In this document: positions 1 to 7,742 of the stretch, piece by piece
Layout: each line of letters begins with the position of its first letter
How positions within the stretch are numbered: position 1 is the stretch's first letter
Assembly: GCF_023283945.1 (NCBI RefSeq)
Contig: NZ_JAKIKW010000014.1
Span: 1-64,000, forward strand
Direction: 5' to 3'
DNA from: Shewanella gelidimarina
Lineage (GTDB): Bacteria; Pseudomonadota; Gammaproteobacteria; Enterobacterales; Shewanellaceae
DNA length: 64,000 bases
Position numbers and translations under genes: made by a program
Notes under the pieces: model-generated
Told to the model about the DNA's origin: nothing
Seen by the model: the letters and a program-made list of their open reading frames with translations, nothing else
Database searches by the model: none

Positions 1-111
1 TTACAACCAAGTCAGGCCACATCAGTACAACGGTGGTTTGACGCCTGCAGAGTCTGAACGATTATTTCAGAATGACTCTAAGTCCTTGGCCAAAATTAGT
101 TGACCACTTCA
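1..111 (+). mobile_element. 3' end of an IS3-family insertion sequence
   Basis: The first 111 bases read as the end of an IS3-family element: the transposase C-terminus (stop at 101-103) followed at once by a plausible terminal inverted repeat. Read on the minus strand from 111, the repeat starts TGAAGTGGTCAACTAATTTT, the kind of tip seen in IS3-family elements. The rest of the element lies left of the window, so its completeness cannot be judged. The boundary at 111 is inferred from the tip sequence and not from a target-site duplication. Confidence 0.6.
2..103 (+). CDS. IS3-family transposase OrfB, C-terminal fragment (cut by window start)
   Basis: The open frame from base 2 encodes 33 residues and stops at 101-103. 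It contains the YNQVRPHQYNGGLTPAE pattern near the start. This YN-x-x-RPH-x(4)-GLTPAE block is the conserved C-terminal end of the DDE integrase core in IS3-family OrfB proteins. The catalytic residues would lie upstream, outside the window. It overlaps the 3' end of the oppositely oriented membrane-protein gene by a few bases. Confidence 0.75.
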   Translation, partial: YNQVRPHQYNGGLTPAESERLFQNDSKSLAKIS

Positions 112-929
112 GTAGGTTCATAAGCAACAAAAGATAAATCTTCTATGTTCTTTAAAGTGAACTTAGGATCATTAACAATGTGATCATCGGATGGAAAACC
201 AAAGGCAGCTGCTAAGGACTTAGTAATGGTTTCGAGACTCAGAACTATTTCATCTCCCTTAAGGTTTTCTGAAAGGCGTTTAATATATTCATAGACCGTT
301 GGAAACTTAGCCGATGCAAGCATGTTTGCATGCAATGCCTTAGTTTTTTCATGGGCTTGGCTTTCTTTTTCAGCTGCCCGTTTACTTTTCTCTAGCTCTA
401 GTTTTGCTTGTTCCGTATCTAACTTAACCTTTTCAGCGATAGCTTCTTCTCTTTCCATTTCAGCAACTTTTGTTGCAGCTTCGGCTACAGTCTTCTTAGC
501 ATTAGCTTCTATCTGCTCAATATCAGCTTTTATCTTAAGGCCAATATAGTCATTTTCGGGGTTGGACTTATACTTCTCCTCATTAAGCTCGCCAAGCTTC
601 TTTTCCTTTTCAATGTCAGTTCCTACAACTTCATTGTGTCTCATTAACTCAGAATGTCTCTTTAACTTTTGAGTCAGTACATTTAAGTATGGCAAGCCAA
701 ACACATAAACTAATGCCACCAGTAGTGGCCACAACCAGAACTGTAAATCAGCAAAATTGGCTGTTTCTTGGAAAGCTTTTAAACGCATATCAAGTTTGCC
801 TTCCCCCCAAAACAGTAGCAAGAATTTATCCCAGTTAAATAAAACCCACGCACTTATAAATGCACCAACAACCGGGCTCGTTAGCTTAATTTCACTATCC
901 TTTGCCCACTGAGAGAGTATGTCCTTCAC
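96..929 (-). CDS. Membrane protein with a long coiled coil, unknown function; 3' end altered by an IS
   Basis: 277 residues. The N-terminal third has two hydrophobic segments (about residues 21-42 and 62-80, the second rich in Trp/Leu/Val). It is followed by a charged, Ala/Glu/Lys-rich stretch (about 85-200) with heptad-like spacing, predicted coiled coil, and a short globular tail. This suggests an inner-membrane anchor with a cytoplasmic coiled-coil arm. I do not recognise a named family. The last codons (Glu-Val-Val-Asn-stop) lie inside the apparent inverted repeat of the adjacent IS3-type element, so the native C-terminus was probably lost and replaced. The gene sits downstream of the helicase gene on the same strand, separated by an hsdS-tail remnant, in a restriction-modification/defence-like setting. 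A defence role is a guess from context only. Confidence 0.7.
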   Translation of the reverse strand: MKDILSQWAKDSEIKLTSPVVGAFISAWVLFNWDKFLLLFWGEGKLDMRLKAFQETANFADLQFWLWPLLVALVYVFGLPYLNVLTQKLKRHSELMRHNEVVGTDIEKEKKLGELNEEKYKSNPENDYIGLKIKADIEQIEANAKKTVAEAATKVAEMEREEAIAEKVKLDTEQAKLELEKSKRAAEKESQAHEKTKALHANMLASAKFPTVYEYIKRLSENLKGDEIVLSLETITKSLAAAFGFPSDDHIVNDPKFTLKNIEDLSFVAYEPTEVVN

Positions 930-953
930 TACTTATATTTCCTATATTTTTTG

Positions 954-989
954 CTAAACAGCCTGTTCGACGATGGTGTCGGTGAGTTA
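954..989 (-). pseudogene. Fragment of an hsdS 3' end (second copy)
   Basis: Read on the minus strand this stretch encodes LTDTIVEQAV followed by a stop. It matches the C-terminus LTDAIVEQAVK of the HsdS-like protein that ends at 4312. The DNA shares an exact 16-base block (961-976 and 4322-4337) plus flanking similarity. Upstream of the block the frame is closed by a stop, so it is only a relic. With the copy at 4312-4350 it brackets the helicase gene. Confidence 0.65.
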
Positions 990-1047
990 AACTGGTACCA
1001 AGTAAGTAGTAACTAACTGCACCCCTTTGATCCTTATAATCATATCG

Positions 1048-4000
1048 CTAATGATTAACAGTAAGCCCCTTCCCTAATAAGCCTAAAGCATCTGTAAAGT
1101 AAGGCAGTGCAGACCACTGTTTATAACAGCCAATTATATATACCCGTTTTTTTGCCCTAGTCACAGCAACATTAAGTAAATTAGGCTTGCTAGCAGCCCA
1201 CTTAGCTGCTCCTGCGCTTTCTGTTGCGCCTAGAACAAAAATCACCAGTTTTTCCTCTTTACCTTGAAAAGTATGGACTGTACCCACTCGCCCTTTTAGC
1301 CAGTTAGTAAATTTCGAACTTGGTACATCTGCATGTGAAAAATTTTGTTCAAGGTAATCAAGTACCCCTACCTTCACATTCGAAAATGGTGAAATGATGT
1401 AGCAGTCAGGTAAATCGTTTTCTTCATCAACGAACTCATAAATCATATTGAGAACATGCTCTGCTTGCTCAGGTACATAATGCTTACCATCTTCAGAGCC
1501 GCTAATGTCAAACCAACAACTCGGTCCCCACACAAACTGAGCAGATTCAGCTATTTTATCTAAGCCATGTAACATTTTATTGTTATAAGCTATTTGGTTA
1601 GAAATTGAGAACATAGGATCACTACAACGTCTATGAACACGAAGTGGACTGCCTAACCATTTATCAACTGCAATTTGCGAGGTTCCATAAGGATTCACTC
1701 TATCGGCTAACTCTTGTACTGAAATCATAGAAGGAGACCAATCAAACCAATTTTCTTGGAGTAGCCTTCGACCTAAATGTTCAACAATATCGGGAGGCGT
1801 TGTAAATACAGGCTCAATTTGAAGCGGGTCACCAACGACGACTGCTTTTTGGGCTCTCAATAAAGCGCCTACAGCTTGGGGAGGAGTTGCTTGACCAGAC
1901 TCATCAATAAACAACCAGCCAATATCACCCTGCCCAAAACTTGAAAATTGATTTGCGACCGAAGCAAAGGCTGATGACACAACTGGGCATACCATAAATA
2001 ACGTTTGCCACATGAGCTTAGCATCAGCTGGCAGTGCTATTTTATCTTGTAATAAGTTGGGCAATTGATTAATAGTCTGCTTAAAACTAGTATCATAACT
2101 TGCTACCAACCAAGCTTGATGAAGTTCAAATGCACTTGCCGATAATTTAGAGCGTAATAGATTTAGTTTACCGCTATGACCAAACGCTTTACGCTGAATA
2201 CAATCTGAATCTAAACTTTCATTTTCTTGTGAAAATATTACATCATGATGCACTTTTACAATGAGTACACAATCATTTAATTCACGCTTGAGCTTCGTCT
2301 CAAAAAGGTTCGCAAGACTTTTAAGCTTTTCACTCTTCAACCTTTTTTGTTCGGTCAGCATGCTATATGCACTACAAATGGCACGTGACCGACACCCTTT
2401 AACAATTTTATAATGCCACCAAGGTAAGCATTTACGCTTTAATTTTGCTAGATTTGCCATGTGCCTTTTATAAGTTAACTCACTTTCTAAATAGGCTATT
2501 CTCATTGTTTCAAATTTGCGCTTTTTAGCCTCAAGCGCCTCTAAGCGCTGCAAGTCACTCAAAGCTTGTTTAACTGCCTTTTCAGACTTTAAATAAGCCA
2601 GTTGCGCATTTGCAAACTGCTTGTTGGGATCACCTTCCTTAATGATCGCTTTGATCGCATCAACAAGCGTCGAATAATGACTAGATATTTCGTCTGTACT
2701 CATGCTCTGTGGCTTATCAAAAAAAACTTTGCTGCTAAACCTTTTCCGGTTTCCGGAGTTACCTAATGCTGCGGCAATGAATCCCCAACAATCATCTTGC
2801 TCAGCTAAAGCGAGTAATCTTTTGGGTTTTTCTTTATCGTTTACTGTAGCCGCGACTTTTTGCGCGACCGGTTTTAAGTAACTAAGTTCTTTAAACTCAC
2901 TTCCTAAAGCTTTAGTTTGGGGAAGTTCCTTAGTTATATTTTCAACAGCGGTGTTATTACTCGATACCACCACCATTTCATAGCCAATTAAGGCCGGAAT
3001 GAGTACTTTTACATCAACGGGTTTGTCACCAACTTTAATTTTTTTACTGGATGCAAATGCTGCCTCTGCATTTTTTAATCCAGCTAAAACCTTTGCTCTT
3101 TGAACGATATTGTCGGCAATAATATCGCGTAACATCGTCGTTTTACCGGTACCTGGCGGACCATTAACCGAATATAATCCACCTAGGTTAAGCTGCTCAT
3201 CTAAGGTATTGATGGCAAATTGCTGCATTAAACTCATAGTATGCGCAGGATCATCTGGCCAACGGCCTAATGGTGTATTTTTAATCTCTAACTTATGTCT
3301 TACAATATTTTCGCCAGCTTCATGTAGTAAATCAGCTTGATAACTTGGCGTAGCGAGTAAAAAAGCTCGCAAAGGAGAGCACTCGCTCAACTTATCTGTT
3401 TGAACCAGCTTAATAGCATTGGCAATATCATTAACAAAAAAACTATTTAATAGAGGTATGTCATTTTCATTTTTCAGTGATGCGGTATCACTATCAGAAC
3501 TAGATGAAGGGCTGTCTTCCTCAATATCAGTTTCTTTAATTAATAGTGGTAGACGTTTAAATTGCTCAATTGTTTTATGCGGTAATGCTAGGGCGCTTGC
3601 TAACGGCTTATCTTTGGGTGGTTTATTTAGCTGAACGATAAGCGCAAAGCGGGTTTCATCAGGAACAAAACCAGCCCACTCAGATAGCAATTTAAGAATT
3701 TCAAATAATTCAAAATGAGTAAACGCACTACTGGCATCAGTTTCACTTTTAATATTGCTCGCAAGTTTATGTATTTGCTGTAGGCGATCAGTAAACACTT
3801 GTACTTCTGCGTCAAAGTCGTCTTTACTTAGTTGATCAACATTACCTTTTAATAACTTACCCAATGCCCACGGTGCTGTAGACATTTCAAGCGTATCCAG
3901 TTGCAGTTCCGCTTGGCTGTTCAGCTTGATTTTTGCACAGCACGTTATCCCGTCATCATCACGACGTTGCTGCCAATCTTCGTCACTTTCAGTATTTAAT

Positions 4001-4308
4001 ACCGATATATTTTCATGTTGTTTAAAGTACCTATTTGCTTGCTGCGCAAATTCGCTACGGTTAAATAAGCCTAGATATAAGGTAAATGAGTAAGCTTTGT
4101 TAGGCTGATAATCCTTTCCTGCCAAACGAATACATTGACGATTAAACCAGGGTAAGCATTGAGGATCTAAAGAGAGTTCTTTCGAAGTAAACTGCAGCGC
4201 ACCGCCGTCGCCATCAGGTAATAGCTTTTTAAGATCTAAGGTACTAAAAAACTCTGTTTGTAACCAGAACGACAAGACTTTAAGTGCATGCTGTTTATCA
4301 AAGCTCAT
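1048..4308 (-). CDS. Large superfamily-1 (UPF1/DNA2-like) helicase, AAA_11/AAA_12 type
   Basis: 1086 residues. Walker A is GPPGTGKTT at about residues 382-390. A Walker B/motif II region reads LFIDESGQATPPQ (about 797-808), followed by VVVGDPLQIEPV (motif III-like). Near the C-terminus come GTVHTFQGKEEKLVIFV and NVAVTRAKKRVYI (motifs V/VI, about 1008-1055). This order is typical of SF1B nucleic-acid helicases of the UPF1/DNA2 group. The N-terminal 350 residues and the charged insert between Walker A and motif II (about 470-740) carry no motif I recognise and may confer specificity. The gene begins 3 bases after the stop of the HsdR::HsdS chimera, so it was probably the last gene of a type I restriction-modification operon. 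Helicases of this class are common restriction/defence accessories; the exact role here is unknown. Confidence 0.85.
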   Translation of the reverse strand: MSFDKQHALKVLSFWLQTEFFSTLDLKKLLPDGDGGALQFTSKELSLDPQCLPWFNRQCIRLAGKDYQPNKAYSFTLYLGLFNRSEFAQQANRYFKQHENISVLNTESDEDWQQRRDDDGITCCAKIKLNSQAELQLDTLEMSTAPWALGKLLKGNVDQLSKDDFDAEVQVFTDRLQQIHKLASNIKSETDASSAFTHFELFEILKLLSEWAGFVPDETRFALIVQLNKPPKDKPLASALALPHKTIEQFKRLPLLIKETDIEEDSPSSSSDSDTASLKNENDIPLLNSFFVNDIANAIKLVQTDKLSECSPLRAFLLATPSYQADLLHEAGENIVRHKLEIKNTPLGRWPDDPAHTMSLMQQFAINTLDEQLNLGGLYSVNGPPGTGKTTMLRDIIADNIVQRAKVLAGLKNAEAAFASSKKIKVGDKPVDVKVLIPALIGYEMVVVSSNNTAVENITKELPQTKALGSEFKELSYLKPVAQKVAATVNDKEKPKRLLALAEQDDCWGFIAAALGNSGNRKRFSSKVFFDKPQSMSTDEISSHYSTLVDAIKAIIKEGDPNKQFANAQLAYLKSEKAVKQALSDLQRLEALEAKKRKFETMRIAYLESELTYKRHMANLAKLKRKCLPWWHYKIVKGCRSRAICSAYSMLTEQKRLKSEKLKSLANLFETKLKRELNDCVLIVKVHHDVIFSQENESLDSDCIQRKAFGHSGKLNLLRSKLSASAFELHQAWLVASYDTSFKQTINQLPNLLQDKIALPADAKLMWQTLFMVCPVVSSAFASVANQFSSFGQGDIGWLFIDESGQATPPQAVGALLRAQKAVVVGDPLQIEPVFTTPPDIVEHLGRRLLQENWFDWSPSMISVQELADRVNPYGTSQIAVDKWLGSPLRVHRRCSDPMFSISNQIAYNNKMLHGLDKIAESAQFVWGPSCWFDISGSEDGKHYVPEQAEHVLNMIYEFVDEENDLPDCYIISPFSNVKVGVLDYLEQNFSHADVPSSKFTNWLKGRVGTVHTFQGKEEKLVIFVLGATESAGAAKWAASKPNLLNVAVTRAKKRVYIIGCYKQWSALPYFTDALGLLGKGLTVNH

Positions 4309-4311
4309 GGC

Positions 4312-4779
4312 CTATTTTACCGCCTGTTCGACGATGGCATCGGTGAGGTGGAGCTGGGTAGTTTGGGCATCAGTTAAACGGGCTTTGAGTTGGTCGCACA
4401 AATCCATTAGCTCATCGACTTTTGCGACAATTTTATCTTTCTCTTGCTTTGGTGGTATTGCGATTAAACAACCTCGTAATTGAGTTTTGTTTATTGAAGC
4501 AAGGTTAGTAGTTTGTTTACTTGACCCTGCAAAATAATCACGAGCGTAAAGACCATTCAGGTACTTTTCTAACCAGACCTCGCTTTGTTCTTCAAGAAAG
4601 ATACGGGCTTTAAATACGTGATTCTGATGAGCTACATACGGCAATTCATCCGACCAAATCGCAGTACGACCAACTTTGTCCCTAAACATGTGAGTTTTCC
4701 AACCAGCTTTACTGATCGATGGAGTGATAAACTTGGTACAGATATCGCGTTCGCTAAGTTTCTTTTTATCTAAGCTCAT
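4312..4779 (-). pseudogene. In-frame HsdR::HsdS chimera, remnant of a type I restriction-modification operon
   Basis: About 155 residues from the internal Met (MSLDKKKLSE); an upstream ATG seven codons earlier is possible. Residues 1-28 (LSERDICTKFITPSISKAGW) match the N-terminus of type I restriction subunit HsdR. From about residue 33 the protein is the C-terminal part of an HsdS specificity subunit: end of the second target-recognition domain (QNHVFKAR, YFAGSSKQTTNLASINKTQL) and the conserved terminal helix (KIVAKVDELMDLCDQLKARL, then DAIVEQAVK). The simplest history is one deletion that removed most of hsdR, all of hsdM and most of hsdS but kept the frame. Neither restriction nor modification function can remain. 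It may still be translated and so may drive the downstream helicase. Confidence 0.8.
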
Positions 4780-4989
4780 CCCTAAACTCACTCCTAACAA
4801 AAATTATCGCACACCCTCGGATTGTAGATTGTGCCACACCACATCCTGTAAACACACGATTCATATCAAGAAAATAGGAAACAACTTCAAATCTAATCAA
4901 TACTAAACGAGCAAGTTCGTAAACTCTATCACTAGTAAATGTCGCGACCAATGGAGTGCACAATAGAGTGGTTGTAGCTAAAAACATAG

Positions 4990-5187
4990 ACCAGGTTTTA
5001 TAGCCTACTAAGCACCTCATCAGTTAGTATCTTTCCCGCCAACACTGAAGGCCTTGGCGACCCGGCCAAATGTGATGAGGTTTACTTTAAGAATGAGACT
5101 AAGCCGCTTATCCGGAAGATGGTTAATGCAGTAGAGCAAGATCCCGTAGTAGGCGGCAAGTTGGAATTGGTGTTTGATTTGGGATGA
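4990..5187 (+). pseudogene. C-terminal fragment of an unrecognised gene
   Basis: This frame is open for 66 codons between stops at 4987-4989 and 5185-5187 and has no good start. The second half (VYFKNETKPLIRKMVNAVEQ, then KLELVFDLG) looks like real coding sequence rather than random translation. A perfect 14-bp hairpin follows 12 bases after the stop, as expected for a gene end. I do not recognise the family. It lies between the restriction-modification remnant and the integron cassettes and is probably the 3' stump of a gene cut by a rearrangement. Confidence 0.4.
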
Positions 5188-5198
5188 GCTAGATATGA

Positions 5199-5232
5199 AA
5201 TAGGCCGTGTAGCAATAACTACACGGCCTATT
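5199..5232. terminator. Perfect 14-bp hairpin between convergent genes
   Basis: AATAGGCCGTGTAG and its complement CTACACGGCCTATT are separated by a six-base loop (CAATAA). The hairpin lies between the plus-strand fragment ending at 5187 and the minus-strand gene ending at 5262. The T tracts are short on both sides, so this is a probable bidirectional terminator rather than a textbook one. Confidence 0.6.
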
Positions 5233-5261
5233 GAATTTGGTAAAGCCTAAATCACCTACAA

Positions 5262-6116
5262 TTATTGTAGTGGCAGTGCTTTCAAATGCTTTTCAAGAGC
5301 TTCATTCATTAATTTTAACTTATAATAGAAACTAGCATCAAAGAATATTTGACTTGAAATAAAAAATGGTTCAACTATTTTTTCCATTAATTTATCGGGG
5401 CTAAAGGGAGTTTTTGGCGTGTTATTATCCCATAAAATCACCTGTCCCGTAGTAACGTCATATTTCCAATTTCGATGAGACGCAGCATTTCTTAACCATA
5501 CAATATCCTTGTGTAACAGCAAAGGGTAATTAGATTTTAAGCTTTCCACTTGTTGTGGCATACCCCCTAGCTTTTTACTCGGATATTTATTTTCATTAGA
5601 TAACACATACTTACATGAAACTAGAAATGATAGATAAACTTTATAGCAATCTTCAATTAAAGTTGGTGCAATTGAAATTACTTTTCTAGCTAGCTTTTCG
5701 CCACTAAGTCCGTCTAATTGAGCAACTAGGCTATGACCTTCAAGCCTGTTTTCCATGGAGCCAAGAATTCCGGAAGATTCGATTAGCTCAACAGCTTTAT
5801 TTGGTTCAACAGCATCAACATCAGCAAACAACTGTAACAACTGATCAAAAATTCGATTAGCAGCATTTCGTTCTTTAACTGTTTGAAGTTGTGTACCTAA
5901 AGTTTGAGAAAGTAACTCAATAAAATTTTCTTGAGAGCTTAATATATCAATGAGTTGAGGTTCCATTTTATTTAGCATGCCTTCATCAACTTCTAATGCA
6001 TTCTCAAATCTACTTTTAAAATCCGATAATGACGATAAAGGCGCTTCAAAGTCGACAACCTCTCCGCGCTCTAGCTCATCAAGCACTTTTTTAAGCTCAT
6101 CCGTTTCTTTAAACAT
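5262..6116 (-). CDS. Integron-cassette protein with a HEPN-type R-x4-H motif, unknown function
   Basis: 284 residues, no signal peptide, mostly helical and acidic in the first 130 residues. The C-terminal half carries WLRNAASHRNWKYD; R209 and H214 form an R-x4-H motif like the active site of HEPN ribonuclease domains, placed in a helical context. The family itself is not recognised. The gene has an AGGAGAG ribosome site a few bases upstream and starts just after the R' core of attC site A, which is the layout of an integron cassette. Its own 3' attC is not visible: about 30 bases downstream there is a hairpin terminator instead, so it is the last, truncated cassette or abuts chromosomal DNA. 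A toxin or defence RNase role is a hypothesis from one short motif. Confidence 0.65.
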   Translation of the reverse strand: MFKETDELKKVLDELERGEVVDFEAPLSSLSDFKSRFENALEVDEGMLNKMEPQLIDILSSQENFIELLSQTLGTQLQTVKERNAANRIFDQLLQLFADVDAVEPNKAVELIESSGILGSMENRLEGHSLVAQLDGLSGEKLARKVISIAPTLIEDCYKVYLSFLVSCKYVLSNENKYPSKKLGGMPQQVESLKSNYPLLLHKDIVWLRNAASHRNWKYDVTTGQVILWDNNTPKTPFSPDKLMEKIVEPFFISSQIFFDASFYYKLKLMNEALEKHLKALPLQ

Positions 6117-6131
6117 CTACCTCTCCTAAAT

Positions 6132-6199
6132 TTATAACGCCTTGCTAAGTGGAAAATAATGGTTGGTTATAATCGCGAAGCACTGGCCAAATGTTATGC
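6132..6199 (-). other. attC recombination site A (integron cassette site)
   Basis: Read on the minus strand the site starts with GCATAAC (R''), then TTGGCCAGTG (L''), and ends with CACTTAGCAA (L') and GCGTTATAA (R', with the GTT core). L'' and L' pair imperfectly with one unpaired G, the extrahelical base expected of attC. The 3' half is close to the end of Vibrio VCR sites (CTTAGGCGGGCGTTAT). The site is about 68 bp and sits between two same-strand genes. The R' core departs from GTTRRRY at two positions. Confidence 0.7.
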
Positions 6200-6205
6200 A
6201 CAACC

Positions 6206-6643
6206 TTAAAAACTGGTTAAATCATCAGCAGTTACGGTAGTATCTTTGCCTTGAATAATTTTACGAATTTTAACCAACATTTGCTTAGTGGTTGTCATAC
6301 CCTGATGAGCAAGAAGATTGTTTAATTCTTTTGTTTCTTCATCTGGTAACCATAAAGAAGCTTCCCATAATAGCTTGTGAAGGTGTTTTTTATCTACTGG
6401 GTTACTAACCCACTCAGCTAGTAATTCAGCAACGAAAGCAGACTCTTCACGCTTTTTGGTATTAAAACTGAGGACAGATTTGATTTCTTCTAATTTATTA
6501 TCATACTCATGCTTGATAGAGTAAGTTATTTTACCTTTTAGCCAGACGGCAATTAAAAATTGAATTCCAGATAGTAAGATTGTAAATAATCCAAGATCAG
6601 TCCATCCCAGTATCATACCGAATTCATTAATGCTACTTTCCAT
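6206..6643 (-). CDS. Small single-span membrane protein in an integron cassette, unknown function
   Basis: 145 residues. One hydrophobic segment near the N-terminus (about residues 15-36, LGLFTILLSGIQFLIAVWL) is followed by a Lys/Glu-rich linker and a helical cytoplasmic domain (about 45-145). Similar short membrane-anchored helical proteins are common among integron cassettes, but I cannot name this family. It has a GGAGAGG ribosome site. It is flanked by attC site B upstream and attC site A downstream, so gene plus site A form one complete mobile cassette of about 540 bp. Confidence 0.65.
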   Translation of the reverse strand: MESSINEFGMILGWTDLGLFTILLSGIQFLIAVWLKGKITYSIKHEYDNKLEEIKSVLSFNTKKREESAFVAELLAEWVSNPVDKKHLHKLLWEASLWLPDEETKELNNLLAHQGMTTTKQMLVKIRKIIQGKDTTVTADDLTSF

Positions 6644-6666
6644 TTCCTCTCCAAACTATGATATAT

Positions 6667-6769
6667 GTATAACGCTGCATTAAGATGTGAGCAACGCTAC
6701 TACCATGCTTAAACCATTGCGTCTTAAACACGAAACCCAACCTTGAACTAAGAATGCCATGCGTTGGGA
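6667..6769 (-). other. attC recombination site B (integron cassette site)
   Basis: On the minus strand the site begins TCCCAACGCATGGCATTCTTAG (R''-L'') and ends CTTAATGCAGCGTTATAC (L'-R'). The two ends are complementary across about 17 positions, with single unpaired bases in the first arm (CATGGCATT against AATGCAG), the hallmark of attC extrahelical bases. R' is GTTATAC. The length is about 103 bp. The site follows the 300-residue gene on the same strand, as an attC follows its cassette gene. Confidence 0.7.
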
Positions 6770-6793
6770 ATCACTCTAAAATACTTTTTAGGT

Positions 6794-7696
6794 TCATTTC
6801 ACTTGTATTTGCTCTCTTATTAGTTCTGGACCGCGCTCAACAACGAGAGTTATGGTTTCAACTGTTTTATTTGTTAATTGGCCTAAACTTTCTACGTCTA
6901 TTCCAAATTTCGCGATATACATTGCCGAAGCCGTAATATGATATTTTAGGGCAGTTAGAAGAAGATAAAGTGAAAAGTTATATTGTTCAATCCACTGTGC
7001 CTCTTCCATTCCTGAAACGTTTTCTATAACACGAGACATTATTTTATTCAGGATATCTTCAGCGTCGTTATGTGCTTGAGAACACAGTGCTGCATAAACT
7101 GTTCTATAACCGACTTCATCATCAATTTCTTTAAAGCGGTCAAATATACTAGGCCATTTCAGATCTACTGCATCAAAATCCACTCCGGAAAGCTTCAATG
7201 AGCCCTTTAAAGCTTCTTCATAATAATTAAGTGACGCTTCTTTTTCTAAAATCCTATCCAAATGATGATCTTTTGCATCTTTTGAATAAGCTGATGCTTC
7301 AACACTCTGTTTCCAGTTTTTATTTTGCTTACGCTCTGTTACCAGGTGATTCTTGAAATAGGCGATTTGCTTACCCATAGCATCACCAAGACTAACGTAG
7401 TGTAAGTTGACTGCACCTTCGATAGCCGTTCGACTCAGTGCTTCGCTTGATTGGAACTGTCCAATCAAAAAACAGCTTAGAACTCCACAACAATACTCAT
7501 AGTTTCTTTTGTACATGTCGTGCATAGTTGGCCAAGGAACATTTTTTACTAATTCGTCTTGATTCTGTTCACACAGTTCTTCAACCAACTCATTGGATTT
7601 TTCCAAATACAATATTGCATTATATAAAGGCTCATTGAGATCCATATCTTGAGACAAAGCTCTTTTCTCAATAAAATTCACCACTAATTTGTCCAT
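6794..7696 (-). CDS. DUF5677-like protein in an integron cassette
   Basis: 300 residues, soluble, largely helical. The pattern includes FQSSEALSRTAIEGAVNLHY (about residues 82-101) and a later YAALCSQAHND segment. It resembles the DUF5677 family, helical proteins of unknown function with a conserved His in an 'xLCxxAHx' setting; assignment is tentative. No membrane segment or signal peptide is seen. The start has an AGGAGAG ribosome site of the same form as the two neighbouring cassette genes. attC site B lies directly downstream. Upstream there is only a degenerate R'-like half site, so this is the first recognisable cassette of the group. Confidence 0.6.
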   Translation of the reverse strand: MDKLVVNFIEKRALSQDMDLNEPLYNAILYLEKSNELVEELCEQNQDELVKNVPWPTMHDMYKRNYEYCCGVLSCFLIGQFQSSEALSRTAIEGAVNLHYVSLGDAMGKQIAYFKNHLVTERKQNKNWKQSVEASAYSKDAKDHHLDRILEKEASLNYYEEALKGSLKLSGVDFDAVDLKWPSIFDRFKEIDDEVGYRTVYAALCSQAHNDAEDILNKIMSRVIENVSGMEEAQWIEQYNFSLYLLLTALKYHITASAMYIAKFGIDVESLGQLTNKTVETITLVVERGPELIREQIQVK

Positions 7697-7720
7697 TTAC
7701 TCTCCTAAATCTCTAATGTT

Positions 7721-7742
7721 TTTATATTACGGCCCTTGCAAG
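7721..7742 (-). other. Degenerate attC R'/L' half-site
   Basis: The minus strand reads CTTGCAAGGGCCGTAATAT, which aligns with the end of attC site A (CTTAGCAAGGCGTTATAA) apart from small indels. It lies where the upstream boundary of the 6794-7696 cassette should be. I could not find the matching R''/L'' half, so the site is probably decayed. Confidence 0.3.

Noticed and set aside
3110..3634. Plus-strand frames opposite the helicase gene
   Set aside because: They are antisense shadows of a well-conserved helicase.
4766..5020. 84-codon minus-strand frame with hydrophobic N-terminus
   Set aside because: It overlaps the start of the HsdR::HsdS chimera, has no ribosome site and no recognisable pattern; likely upstream sequence of the old hsdR gene.
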